Source: Shimazuella kribbensis DSM 45090 (GTDB lineage Bacteria; Bacillota; Bacilli; Thermoactinomycetales; Thermoactinomycetaceae). From it: a stretch of DNA of 64,000 bases. A model generated the notes under the pieces. That model had not been told where the DNA came from. It saw only the letters and a list, made by a program, of their open reading frames with translations, and made no database searches. The stretch lies in assembly GCF_000428065.1 (NCBI RefSeq), contig NZ_ATZF01000006.1:124001-188000 (forward strand). Reading direction: 5' to 3'. A program made the position numbers and the translations under genes. Positions 11,917-19,502 of this stretch are shown in pieces; positions within the stretch are counted from its first letter, which is position 1; every line of letters starts with the position of its first letter.

Positions 11917-12610
11917 CTTTTGACCCCGCATCCACGAATAAATAGCCCAATCCTCGCTTGGTTTGGATTTGATCTTCTAAAGCCCATTGCTGTAATTTTT
12001 TGCGTAAACGAGTCACATTCACCGATAAAGTATTATCATCTACAAATGTTTGATCATCCCATAAAGCTTCCAAACATGTATCCCTAGACAAAATTTTGCC
12101 TTTGTTCTCTATAAACAGTCGCAATAATTTCCACTCATTTTTGCTAAGTGTCTGTGTTTCTCCTCGATACAATATTTCCATTTGAGGAATGGATAAAACT
12201 AACTCGCCTGATTGTAATTCCGCGGGCTGTGATAACTCCGAAAAATCACCATATGATCTGCGCAACAAAGCTTTGATTTTTGCATGTAGTACTTCCAGAT
12301 GAAATGGTTTTAGCATATAATCATCTGCGCCATTTTCCATTCCAAGTACTTGTTCCATCTCACTAGAACGAGCAGATAACATGAGAATAGGGATACTTGA
12401 CCTCTCTCTTATTAATTTGCAGATATGGTAACCATTTTGATAAGGTAAATTGATGTCCAATATAAGAAGTTGAGGATTTACTGTTTCGAATTCCTTAAGG
12501 ATAGCCGTAAAATCTTGAACAATATGTATGTGATAACCGTATGGCTCTAGATACGAACAGATCGCCTCTGCTATTTTCCGTTCATCTTCTACTATGTATA
12601 TGGTATACAC
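11909..12610 (-). CDS. OmpR-family response regulator (BceR type)
   Basis: A 233-residue regulator with a receiver domain (phospho-Asp in LLILDINLP) and a C-terminal winged helix (KNEWKLLRLF, VNVTRLRKKL). I prefer the GTG at 12610 because GGAGG lies 8 bases upstream; an in-frame GTG at 12625 has no site. As the first gene of the four-gene unit it presumably activates this operon when the transporter-kinase complex meets its peptide. No binding repeat was identified with confidence upstream. Confidence 0.88.
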   Translation of the reverse strand: MYTIYIVEDERKIAEAICSYLEPYGYHIHIVQDFTAILKEFETVNPQLLILDINLPYQNGYHICKLIRERSSIPILMLSARSSEMEQVLGMENGADDYMLKPFHLEVLHAKIKALLRRSYGDFSELSQPAELQSGELVLSIPQMEILYRGETQTLSKNEWKLLRLFIENKGKILSRDTCLEALWDDQTFVDDNTLSVNVTRLRKKLQQWALEDQIQTKRGLGYLFVDAGSKDA

Positions 12611-12669
12611 TCCATAAACCTCCACAATAGTTAACTATTTTCCATGATGATAGGGTAACAAACATCAAA

Positions 12670-12701
12670 AAAAATAGCCAATTCTGAGGGAATTAGCTTT
12701 T
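12670..12701. terminator. Hairpin between the CPBP gene and the Bce-type operon
   Basis: AGCCAATTC and GAATTAGCT form a stem with T-runs on both strands; on the minus strand it contains the stop codon of the upstream CPBP gene and ends in eight T. Confidence 0.75.
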
Positions 12702-13520
12702 TATCTCATCACTTGAAAGAGAGCTTCGCTTATTTATTACGTAGCTGTGAACCATCCAAGCAAGGGAAATCCACATTACAATTGTTATGACACCGTTTTC
12801 TCCTGTTATATATGTCCAATAAGGTTGCTTTACATAATATAGCGTAGCTAAGAAACCACGGATATGATTAATCAGAGCATGACACAATACTACAGGCCAA
12901 ATACTATCACTCGCGATACGAATCCACCCCAGCAAGTAGGAAAGGGGGAATATCATGATCGTAAAGAGCAACAGATTCACCCACATATTTCCTGTTTCCG
13001 TGTAGGCAACCAGCAAGAAAAATGGAATATGAAAGATAGCCCAACAAATTGCCGTAATCCATAAAGCTTTTTGCGTGCCTACTTCCTTGATAAGCCTGGA
13101 TTGCAAATATCCTCTCCATCCGATCTCCTCTCCAAGTGCAAACAGAATAGGACCTAGTAGAAAACCAAAAGAGAAATATATTTTAGCTACGAATAGTACA
13201 CGATCCCCTTGTGTCATCGCCATTTTTGTGATTGTTGGCAACTGTACCACACCGAATGCCCATGCCACTAAAAAACTAACTATCAACAGGAAGACTACTA
13301 CGACCACCCATAAATAACCCTTCCATGTTCCGATACGAAAAATACCGAGTTCTTTCCATTTTCCTTGGCGTTTTGCAAATAACACAACAATCATCGCTAC
13401 GAACATGGGCAAGGCTTGGCTAAGTGCCTGCAAAATAGGATTGGATGAAGAAAGAAAAAGAATCGTCAAACCAATCGTCCCCACCATAAAAATCCAAACT
13501 TCCATCGATAGTTTCCTCAT
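12693..13520 (-). CDS. CPBP-family intramembrane metalloprotease
   Basis: A 275-residue multi-pass protein with the three motifs of the CAAX protease/bacteriocin-processing (CPBP, Abi) family: EEIGWR at residues 131-136, a His at 164 (WAIFH, Trp replacing the usual Phe of FxxxH) and HALIN at 214-218. Family members serve in prenyl-protein processing, bacteriocin self-immunity or regulated proteolysis. Its place beside a Bce-type module suggests antimicrobial peptide resistance, which is inference. GGGGAGACAAAAAA precedes the ATG. The 255 bases upstream, to the next gene, hold only AT-rich DNA with a TATAAT-like box near 13733. Confidence 0.86.
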   Translation of the reverse strand: MRKLSMEVWIFMVGTIGLTILFLSSSNPILQALSQALPMFVAMIVVLFAKRQGKWKELGIFRIGTWKGYLWVVVVVFLLIVSFLVAWAFGVVQLPTITKMAMTQGDRVLFVAKIYFSFGFLLGPILFALGEEIGWRGYLQSRLIKEVGTQKALWITAICWAIFHIPFFLLVAYTETGNMWVNLLLFTIMIFPLSYLLGWIRIASDSIWPVVLCHALINHIRGFLATLYYVKQPYWTYITGENGVITIVMWISLAWMVHSYVINKRSSLSSDEIKS

Positions 13521-13775
13521 TTTTTTGTCTCCCCTTTCAGATTTATCTTTATCTTAGGGCAGACAGGAGAGATCAACCATCGATCTAGCTTTCATTTCTT
13601 CGAGAAAGATTGCAGTTTTGTAAGATTTCTAAAAACGATATTTCTATTCCTTAAATTTACATATAAACACATCCTCTTTAAAAAACCCCTTTTTCTTATG
13701 CCGTATTCTATTCCCAATTTGCTTATTCCTATAATATAATGAAAATTAAATCACACCTTCGACACAGGAGTTATC

Positions 13776-14741
13776 GTGACTGAGACGGAACGCATGGAAA
13801 TCGATGGTCTCGCCACCATCCAGATCGACGACGGCGTCGTAACCATCTGGCTCGACAAGAAGCTCGACGGAACCGTCGACTTCACCAGCTCGGACATCAA
13901 CTACTTCCTCAAGAACTGGAAGCCCGGTGACGTCTACTATCGCAGCATCGAGGACACACCTGAGTCCTTCCGACGGATCGCAGTACTGCTCGAAGAGCTC
14001 TCCGGTCACCCGAACGGCGCACTGGCTCTGAGTCAGCTCAGGGAGACTCTGCCGAAAGACCACTGGCACCTGCATGACTTTGTCCGTCCCAAGGACACTG
14101 GCTCGGCAAGGTTCTGCTCTTGGTTGCTGCCTTCCGCAACGAAAAAAAAACAGACACATGTTGTGTACAACTTCGGTAATCTGCGGCGGTACTTCTGCTG
14201 GTGGCACTACGCGTCGGCCATCCCTATGTTGGCCTTTTTCATCGGGCTAATCTATCTGCAGACGCACTTCATGCCCTGGATGATCTACTCGCCGCTGACA
14301 GGAACCATCGAGCTGGGAAAGAAGACCAGCATGGTGGCAGCCATCGCTGGCCTCGTGCTTCTGGTAGTGATCGACAACAAGCTCGGTACTTGGCAGAAGA
14401 GCACAGGCTACTCGCCGTTCACCAACAAGGCCGCCATCTACGAAGAGCAGGCATTTCGCGAGGGAGCGGAGGACTGGAGGACCTGGGAGCGCTTCCGTAG
14501 CTGTCTGTCGTTTGGTCTGTTCCACCTGCCGTCTCTGTACTATGTGTTCGGCATGTTCCTGCCGCACGTGATCATGGGTAGCGTGTTCATGGCCATCTAC
14601 CTGCGTACCTTCCGACGCACTAATTGTCGTCGTACGGCTGTACTGGCAGCATCGGTGTTCCACGTTGTGTACAACCGAGTGACACTCATCGTGATCGCTT
14701 TGGTGGTACTCTTCGAGCTCGCGTTGCCGGTACTCTTCTGA
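13776..14741 (+). CDS. GC-rich CPBP-like intramembrane protease with N-terminal soluble extension
   Basis: A 321-residue protein starting at GTG with ACAGGAG 5 bases upstream. Residues 1-140 are soluble and unrecognised; the rest has about six hydrophobic segments. The CPBP motifs are all present: EEQAFR (223-228), FGLFH (246-250) and HVVYN (296-300). Base composition is clearly GC-rich with G/C-rich third positions (GAC, CTC, ATC, GTC), unlike every neighbour, which points to recent transfer from a high-GC donor such as an actinobacterium or its phage. It has its own GC-rich terminator. Function is unknown; proteolysis or immunity is inferred from the motifs only. Confidence 0.8.
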   Translation: MTETERMEIDGLATIQIDDGVVTIWLDKKLDGTVDFTSSDINYFLKNWKPGDVYYRSIEDTPESFRRIAVLLEELSGHPNGALALSQLRETLPKDHWHLHDFVRPKDTGSARFCSWLLPSATKKKQTHVVYNFGNLRRYFCWWHYASAIPMLAFFIGLIYLQTHFMPWMIYSPLTGTIELGKKTSMVAAIAGLVLLVVIDNKLGTWQKSTGYSPFTNKAAIYEEQAFREGAEDWRTWERFRSCLSFGLFHLPSLYYVFGMFLPHVIMGSVFMAIYLRTFRRTNCRRTAVLAASVFHVVYNRVTLIVIALVVLFELALPVLF

Positions 14742-14754
14742 TCCAGAAGGTGTG

Positions 14755-14793
14755 GTGCCCCCGTGTACGGAACACGGGGGCACTGATTTTATT
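14755..14793 (+). terminator. GC-rich terminator of the transferred CPBP gene
   Basis: GTGCCCCCGTGT (14755-14766) pairs perfectly with ACACGGGGGCAC (14772-14783), followed by TGATTTTATTT. The 12-bp GC-rich stem travels with the GC-rich gene and marks the right edge of the foreign segment. Confidence 0.88.
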
Positions 14794-14817
14794 TACACAA
14801 TTTCACATCTCTGGCAA

Positions 14818-15573
14818 TTATGCATTATGTTGAGCATATGCTTGAGCCGAAACATATAAAAAATACGAAAGTCCCGTTTGCTGATTCTCCAACATCGATC
14901 GATGAAAATCATCCTCTAAAAAAAATTTCGTCTGCTCTACAAACTGAGCATCACTCTCTAGCAAATGTTGGGCTTTTAAATAAGCCACATGTTCTCCAAC
15001 CGTCTGTAACACTTGTTCATCATTAAACTTTGTTCCTTTTTGTAAAGCTTCGATCATCTTATTTGTAAAATGAGCAGCTTCTGCTGCGGTTTGATTGAGT
15101 TTGTCTACTTCCATTTTCGGTTGTTCATCTAACACAGAATACCCATATGTCTCTTGTAAATGCTGATCTTGTTCCTCTAATGCCTCTCTCCACTCTGCCT
15201 CACTCGTGAATCCTTTAAATAAATCCTTTTTCTCCATAGTTTCTCCCCTTTTCTCATAATCAATCGATTTAGTAATCGTGTCCAATAATTGATCGAGCCT
15301 ATCTCTACGCATAACTAACAATTTTTTCTGATCTTCTAGTACCTTTTGCCTAATCGATTCATGATCCAACAACTGCTTAATTTCCAGTAATGAAAAATCC
15401 AACTCACGGTAAAATAAAATTTGCTGCAATCGTTCTAGTTCTTTCATGCTGTACAATCGATACCCGGCATCGGTTATTTTTGCAGGAATAAGCAGTCCTA
15501 TCTTGTGGTAGTGGTGTAATGTCTTCACTGTTATATGAGACATCTCTGCCATTTCCTTTACGGTAAAATACAT
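14818..15573 (-). CDS. MerR-family regulator with TipA-like ligand domain
   Basis: A 251-residue regulator. The N-terminal winged helix (FTVKEMAEMSHITVKTLHHY) is typical MerR, a long dimerisation helix follows, and residues about 125-250 resemble the TipAS/Mta antibiotic-binding domain. Such proteins activate multidrug or self-protection genes on drug binding. A gene target is not obvious: the adjacent YhgE/Pip gene on the same strand lies upstream of it, not downstream. Confidence 0.85.
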   Translation of the reverse strand: MYFTVKEMAEMSHITVKTLHHYHKIGLLIPAKITDAGYRLYSMKELERLQQILFYRELDFSLLEIKQLLDHESIRQKVLEDQKKLLVMRRDRLDQLLDTITKSIDYEKRGETMEKKDLFKGFTSEAEWREALEEQDQHLQETYGYSVLDEQPKMEVDKLNQTAAEAAHFTNKMIEALQKGTKFNDEQVLQTVGEHVAYLKAQHLLESDAQFVEQTKFFLEDDFHRSMLENQQTGLSYFLYVSAQAYAQHNA

Positions 15574-15659
15574 CGCCTCTCCCCTTTCTCCTTGAGCATA
15601 AATCCTCCCCTAAGGTAAGAGTCAACCCTTTTATGTTGTGCCTTTTCCAAACAAATAAA

Positions 15660-15694
15660 ATAAAAAATCAACCCTATTAAAATAGAGTTGATTA
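15660..15694 (-). terminator. Terminator after the first YhgE/Pip gene
   Basis: Minus strand: AATCAACTCTATT and AATAGGGTTGATT pair with a single mismatch and are followed by TTTTTTATTTT. Confidence 0.75.
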
Positions 15695-15705
15695 TCAGGA
15701 AAGGG

Positions 15706-17889
15706 CTAAGCTTGTAACACCACGTTCGATGGTTTCCTTCCTTTCGGTCTTTTGAATAAGAAATATCCCAACGTAATGACAAGAAAGGCAACAAGGAATA
15801 AAAACAAATGATTTGCTTGTACTTGTAAATCTCCCATATTTCCACTGGAAATGACATCTCGAAAACCTCTTATGCTGTATGTCATCGGCAACCATGGATT
15901 TAGTGCTTTTGCCCAATCTGGTAATAGTTCAAATGGGAAAGTCCCTGCACTAGAAGCCAATTGGAAGATCATCACCAATAAGATAATAAATCGGCCAATC
16001 TGATCCAACCATGTCACCATCGCTTGACAGAAAAACATAAAAGTAAACGATACAAGTGCTGTATAGGCATAAAATAAGGCTACATTTTGAACTTCTATCC
16101 CAAGTAAATAAACCAAAATCGTACAAGCAATGATCGATTGTCCCGAACTCATCAAAGCAAAAGTCATCGTCTTACTTACAAATAATTTCCACCCAGCAGC
16201 CTCTTTTTGTGTACTCGATGATCGAGCTGAATACACAGTTGTAAACACAAGCGCCCCAGCAAATAACGCAAGCGATACAAAATAGGGAGCGATTCCATAC
16301 CCATACAAATCGATATGCCGATCGTCATTTTCTTTGATCGAAACCGGAGTAGAGAACAACTGAATTGTTTGATCATCTGCTTTCACTTTCGAGGTGTCGT
16401 TTGCTGCATCTTGTAGTTTTGTCGCTAATTCTTTTGATCCCTCGCTCAATTTGGTAGACCCTGACTGTAGTTTGGACGAACCATCAGCTAGTTGTTTTGT
16501 ACCAGTCACAAAACTCCCAGTACCAGAAGACAATTCACCGATACCAGCGTTGAGCTGGCTCGCTCCGTTTTGGATTTGACTTGCACCTTGGACTAACTTT
16601 TGACTTCCTGTTACTACACCAGTAAATTTTGTATTGTATTGATGCAGTCCATCCGACAATTGTTGCTGTCCAGCTTGTAATTTGTTCGCACCTTGTAATA
16701 GTTGACTGTTCCCTTGACTTAGTTGCTTACTACCAGATAGTAACTGTTCTTGTCCTTTGGTAAGGGATTGGCTACCAGCTAGTAATTGTGATTGAGCATC
16801 ACTTAATTGCTTTGAACCAGTGGAGACTGCTTGACTTGCTGCCAGTAGCTTTTGAAAATTAGGATCTAATTTTAGTTCAGGGTGCGCTGTTTGATATTGT
16901 TGCAGACCATTCGCCACTTGCTCTGCTCCATTTGATAATTCTTTACTCGATTTCTGAGAAGTAGACAAACCTTCCTCCAACTGTTGGCTACCTTTTAGGG
17001 AGGTAGTTAGTCCATCTGTTAGTTTATCTGCACCTTGTTTGGAAGTTTGAATCCCTTTCGCTAATGTTTCTGTACCTGTTGCTGTTTGCCCTGCTCCTGC
17101 TTCTAATTGCTGCCCAGCATTAGCAAGTTTTTGTGTCCCCTCTGCCAAAGCGAGTGCACCTTTTTGTAGTTCTGCTGTCCCTTTCTCCAGTTTCCTTGAT
17201 CCATCATTTAATTTCTCCGTGCCCTCATGCATCGTAATGGCTCCAGATGATAACTTGGCTAGATTGGTTGTGACTTTAGATTGTCCCTCGTTTAATTGGA
17301 CGGCTCCTTTATTCAAATCGGAAGCGCCTTTTCCTGCTGTTTGTAAACCCTTGGACAGTTTGCTGAATTGTGTAAACACACTGCGAGTATAAGCTTCTGT
17401 GACGTTATCTGAGAGTTTTGCCTTCATTTCTTTGGTCGCATTTTCACTGATCTGACCAGCGATAAAATTATAGTAACTATTGGATTCATATTGAATGTTT
17501 GCTTGATGCGGATGATCGCTGTTCAAAGAAGCAGCATCAGCAGAAAAATCATTTGGTATCGTAATCATCGCATAATAACGATTATGGTTCATGCCTTGCA
17601 TCGCTTCATTTTTATCCACAAACTTCCAATTGAATTTTGGATTCTTTTTTAGTTCGTCTATAAATTCTTTCCCTACATTCATCGTTTTATCTTGATACGT
17701 AGCACCTTTATCTAGATTTACTACAGCCACAGGCAAATTTTCTAATTTCCCATAAGGGTCCCATGTTCCTTTGAGTAAAAAACCACTATACAAAATGGGT
17801 ACACATGCAACTCCTAAAAAGGTAAGGATCAACATTGGTTTCTTGAAAAAATGTTTGAGATCGTCTAGAAAGACTTGAAACAACTTCAT
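15706..17889 (-). CDS. YhgE/Pip-family membrane protein (first copy)
   Basis: A 727-residue protein: N-terminal transmembrane segment (VACVPILYSGFLL), a conserved extracytoplasmic block with PVAVVNLDKG and YYAMITIPNDFS, a long low-complexity stretch of about eleven-residue repeats rich in L-x-x-G (residues about 190-510), and five or six C-terminal helices of the ABC-2 type. This is the architecture of phage infection protein (Pip) and YhgE. Start 17889 is chosen because AGGGG lies 10 bases upstream. A LysR gene is divergent from it. Confidence 0.9.
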   Translation of the reverse strand: MKLFQVFLDDLKHFFKKPMLILTFLGVACVPILYSGFLLKGTWDPYGKLENLPVAVVNLDKGATYQDKTMNVGKEFIDELKKNPKFNWKFVDKNEAMQGMNHNRYYAMITIPNDFSADAASLNSDHPHQANIQYESNSYYNFIAGQISENATKEMKAKLSDNVTEAYTRSVFTQFSKLSKGLQTAGKGASDLNKGAVQLNEGQSKVTTNLAKLSSGAITMHEGTEKLNDGSRKLEKGTAELQKGALALAEGTQKLANAGQQLEAGAGQTATGTETLAKGIQTSKQGADKLTDGLTTSLKGSQQLEEGLSTSQKSSKELSNGAEQVANGLQQYQTAHPELKLDPNFQKLLAASQAVSTGSKQLSDAQSQLLAGSQSLTKGQEQLLSGSKQLSQGNSQLLQGANKLQAGQQQLSDGLHQYNTKFTGVVTGSQKLVQGASQIQNGASQLNAGIGELSSGTGSFVTGTKQLADGSSKLQSGSTKLSEGSKELATKLQDAANDTSKVKADDQTIQLFSTPVSIKENDDRHIDLYGYGIAPYFVSLALFAGALVFTTVYSARSSSTQKEAAGWKLFVSKTMTFALMSSGQSIIACTILVYLLGIEVQNVALFYAYTALVSFTFMFFCQAMVTWLDQIGRFIILLVMIFQLASSAGTFPFELLPDWAKALNPWLPMTYSIRGFRDVISSGNMGDLQVQANHLFLFLVAFLVITLGYFLFKRPKGRKPSNVVLQA

Positions 17890-18050
17890 GATTTTCACAT
17901 CCCCTAAATAGATAATTTTATATAAATGATAGAATATTCCGTGTTTTATTAACGGCAAATATATTGCCCTGTTTTCCGTAAAATGAGGTTAGCAAAAAAT
18001 GAACTTGCACCTATTTTACCGATGTTATACATTTAGGTAAATTTAATTAT

Positions 18051-18074
18051 AATGATGTCAGATTAATTATCATT
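18051..18074. promoter_or_regulatory. Inverted repeat in the pip/lysR intergenic region
   Basis: AATGAT-N12-ATCATT lies 19 bases before the lysR start, in the divergent region between the first YhgE/Pip gene and lysR. Spacing and dyad form suit a LysR binding box; assignment is by position only. Confidence 0.45.
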
Positions 18075-18092
18075 TAAGGATGTGAGATAAGG

Positions 18093-19007
18093 ATGCACCT
18101 AGAACAATTGGAATGCATCATAGAAGTAGCCAAAACAGGCTCCCTCACGAATGCAGCAAAAAATTTACATGTCACCTTATCTGCTGTCAGTCAGTCAATC
18201 TCCCATTTAGAAAAAGAACTTAGTATAACCTTATTTAAACGGTCGAGACAAGGAACTGTGCCTACAGCGGAAGGAGAAATCATCATAAAAAAAGCGTTTG
18301 AGATTATGAGCAAGGTGCAAGAACTAAAAGATCAAGCTAATGATTTTTCTAATATGCAGACAGGTGAACTTCGGCTGGCAACTATCCCAGGCCCTCTTTC
18401 CCTTTATCTCGATACGTTGATTCAATTTAAATCGTCTTATCCCCAAATTCAGATGGAAATCAGTGAAAAAGGTACACAAGAGATCATCGATGATATTCGT
18501 AAAAACAAAGTAGACTTAGGGTTGATCATTTTGTTTGAAAACTTGTTGCAAAAAAATCCCCATCTCACCTTTGGCCATCTTCTCAAAGGAAAAATGGTTG
18601 TGTGCGTCAGTCGAAAATCTCCGCTGTCCTTGTTACGAACCATATCACCTGCTCAATTGCTTCAGCAATCCTTTGTTTTTTATAACGATGATTACATGAA
18701 ATGGTATATGGAGAAGTACCAAAAAACATATGGAAACGCAAATATATTGTTCACCACCAATAATCAGGATGCTATTTTCCAAGCATTACACGAAGAAAAT
18801 ATAGTTACAATTGGACTCGATTTTTCCTTTGTTAAACTGCCCCAAGTAAAAAATGGAGAACTTGTCCTATTGGAAATTGATATCCCAAGGCCAGAACCAA
18901 TCTACTTAGGATGGGTTCGTGCAGAAGAAAAACGATTTTCCAAAGCAGAAACGATTTTTATCCAGAAACTACAATATGAGTTACAAAAAAAGCCACATAT
19001 TAAATAG
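18093..19007 (+). CDS. LysR-family transcriptional regulator
   Basis: A 304-residue regulator with an N-terminal LysR helix-turn-helix (residues 1-60, including LTNAAKNLHVTLSAVSQSIS) and a periplasmic-binding-protein-like effector domain. It is divergent from the first YhgE/Pip gene and probably controls it, as LysR proteins commonly regulate the divergent neighbour. The ligand is unknown. The gene is complete; no clear T-run terminator follows. Confidence 0.9.
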   Translation: MHLEQLECIIEVAKTGSLTNAAKNLHVTLSAVSQSISHLEKELSITLFKRSRQGTVPTAEGEIIIKKAFEIMSKVQELKDQANDFSNMQTGELRLATIPGPLSLYLDTLIQFKSSYPQIQMEISEKGTQEIIDDIRKNKVDLGLIILFENLLQKNPHLTFGHLLKGKMVVCVSRKSPLSLLRTISPAQLLQQSFVFYNDDYMKWYMEKYQKTYGNANILFTTNNQDAIFQALHEENIVTIGLDFSFVKLPQVKNGELVLLEIDIPRPEPIYLGWVRAEEKRFSKAETIFIQKLQYELQKKPHIK

Positions 19008-19137
19008 TGGTTTTTCCCTATTGGGTATGTTATTACTTTGTCTGATTATCAAATAATAATTAATATTTATTATATAACTTGATAACTTACTTAGGAGTTT
19101 GATCTATCCAACAATCAATAACATCAAAACTAGCAAA

Positions 19138-19160
19138 GAGTAACACACATTTTTTACCTA
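19138..19160 (+). repeat. Short sequence shared with the upstream region of the WGR-DUF4240 gene
   Basis: GTAACACACATTTTTTACCTA (19140-19160) matches 25041-25061 (GTAACACACATTTATTACCTG) with two differences. At 25.04 kb it lies about 60 bases before an intact WGR-DUF4240 gene. Here the match stops exactly where the IS5-like sequence begins, so this looks like the surviving promoter side of a disrupted paralogue whose 3' end is at 23220-23393. Confidence 0.55.
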
Positions 19161-19399
19161 TATCACGACTCATAACGCACGCTATACTATTCTGCCAAAA
19201 GCTAACGCACAACAGCCGTGAGATGCCGACTGGTACATCTATAAAGAACGTCATCTCATCGAATGTTTTTTCAACAAACTAAAGCACTTCCGTAGAATTG
19301 TCACTTGGTATGACAAGTTAGCTACTCTTTTTTGGCGTTTATTTATGTTGCTTCCATTTTCAAATTGACTGAATAATTAGTTTTCAGATACATCCTAAT
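19160..19399 (+). mobile_element. IS5-family transposase remnant, copy 1
   Basis: About 240 bases that encode the C-terminal part of an IS5-type DDE transposase (DWYIYKERHLIECFFNKLKH, then FRRIVTWYDKLAT) before a frameshift. The same sequence recurs inverted at 22677-22920. Both copies lose similarity after the string CATCCTAAT, which probably marks the IS end. Nonfunctional. Confidence 0.85.
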
Positions 19400-19417
19400 T
19401 AAAAATAAAGGCTGTTT

Positions 19418-19452
19418 TCGTAAACATTGTTGTTATAGAACAATGTTTACGA
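19418..19452. repeat. 14-bp perfect inverted repeat beside IS copy 1
   Basis: TCGTAAACATTGTT and AACAATGTTTACGA flank a seven-base loop. The left arm resembles TTTGTAAACTTTGTTGTTAT at 22646-22665 beside the other IS copy. It could be a terminal inverted-repeat relic or a cruciform; it has no T-run of its own. Confidence 0.6.
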
Positions 19453-19461
19453 GCATTACCT

Positions 19462-19498
19462 AAAAAACGACACATAGCAAATGCTACATGTCGTTTGA
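19462..19498 (-). terminator. Terminator of the second YhgE/Pip gene
   Basis: On the minus strand AAACGACA(T) and TGTCGTTT enclose a second inner stem (TAGCATTTGCTA), followed by TTTTTTA. It starts 4 bases after the stop codon. Confidence 0.85.
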
Positions 19499-19502
19499 TT
19501 TA

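Noticed and set aside
13746-14783. Long open frames on the minus strand and alternate plus frame across the GC-rich gene
   Set aside because: High GC content makes stop codons rare; only the GTG frame has a ribosome binding site and CPBP motifs.
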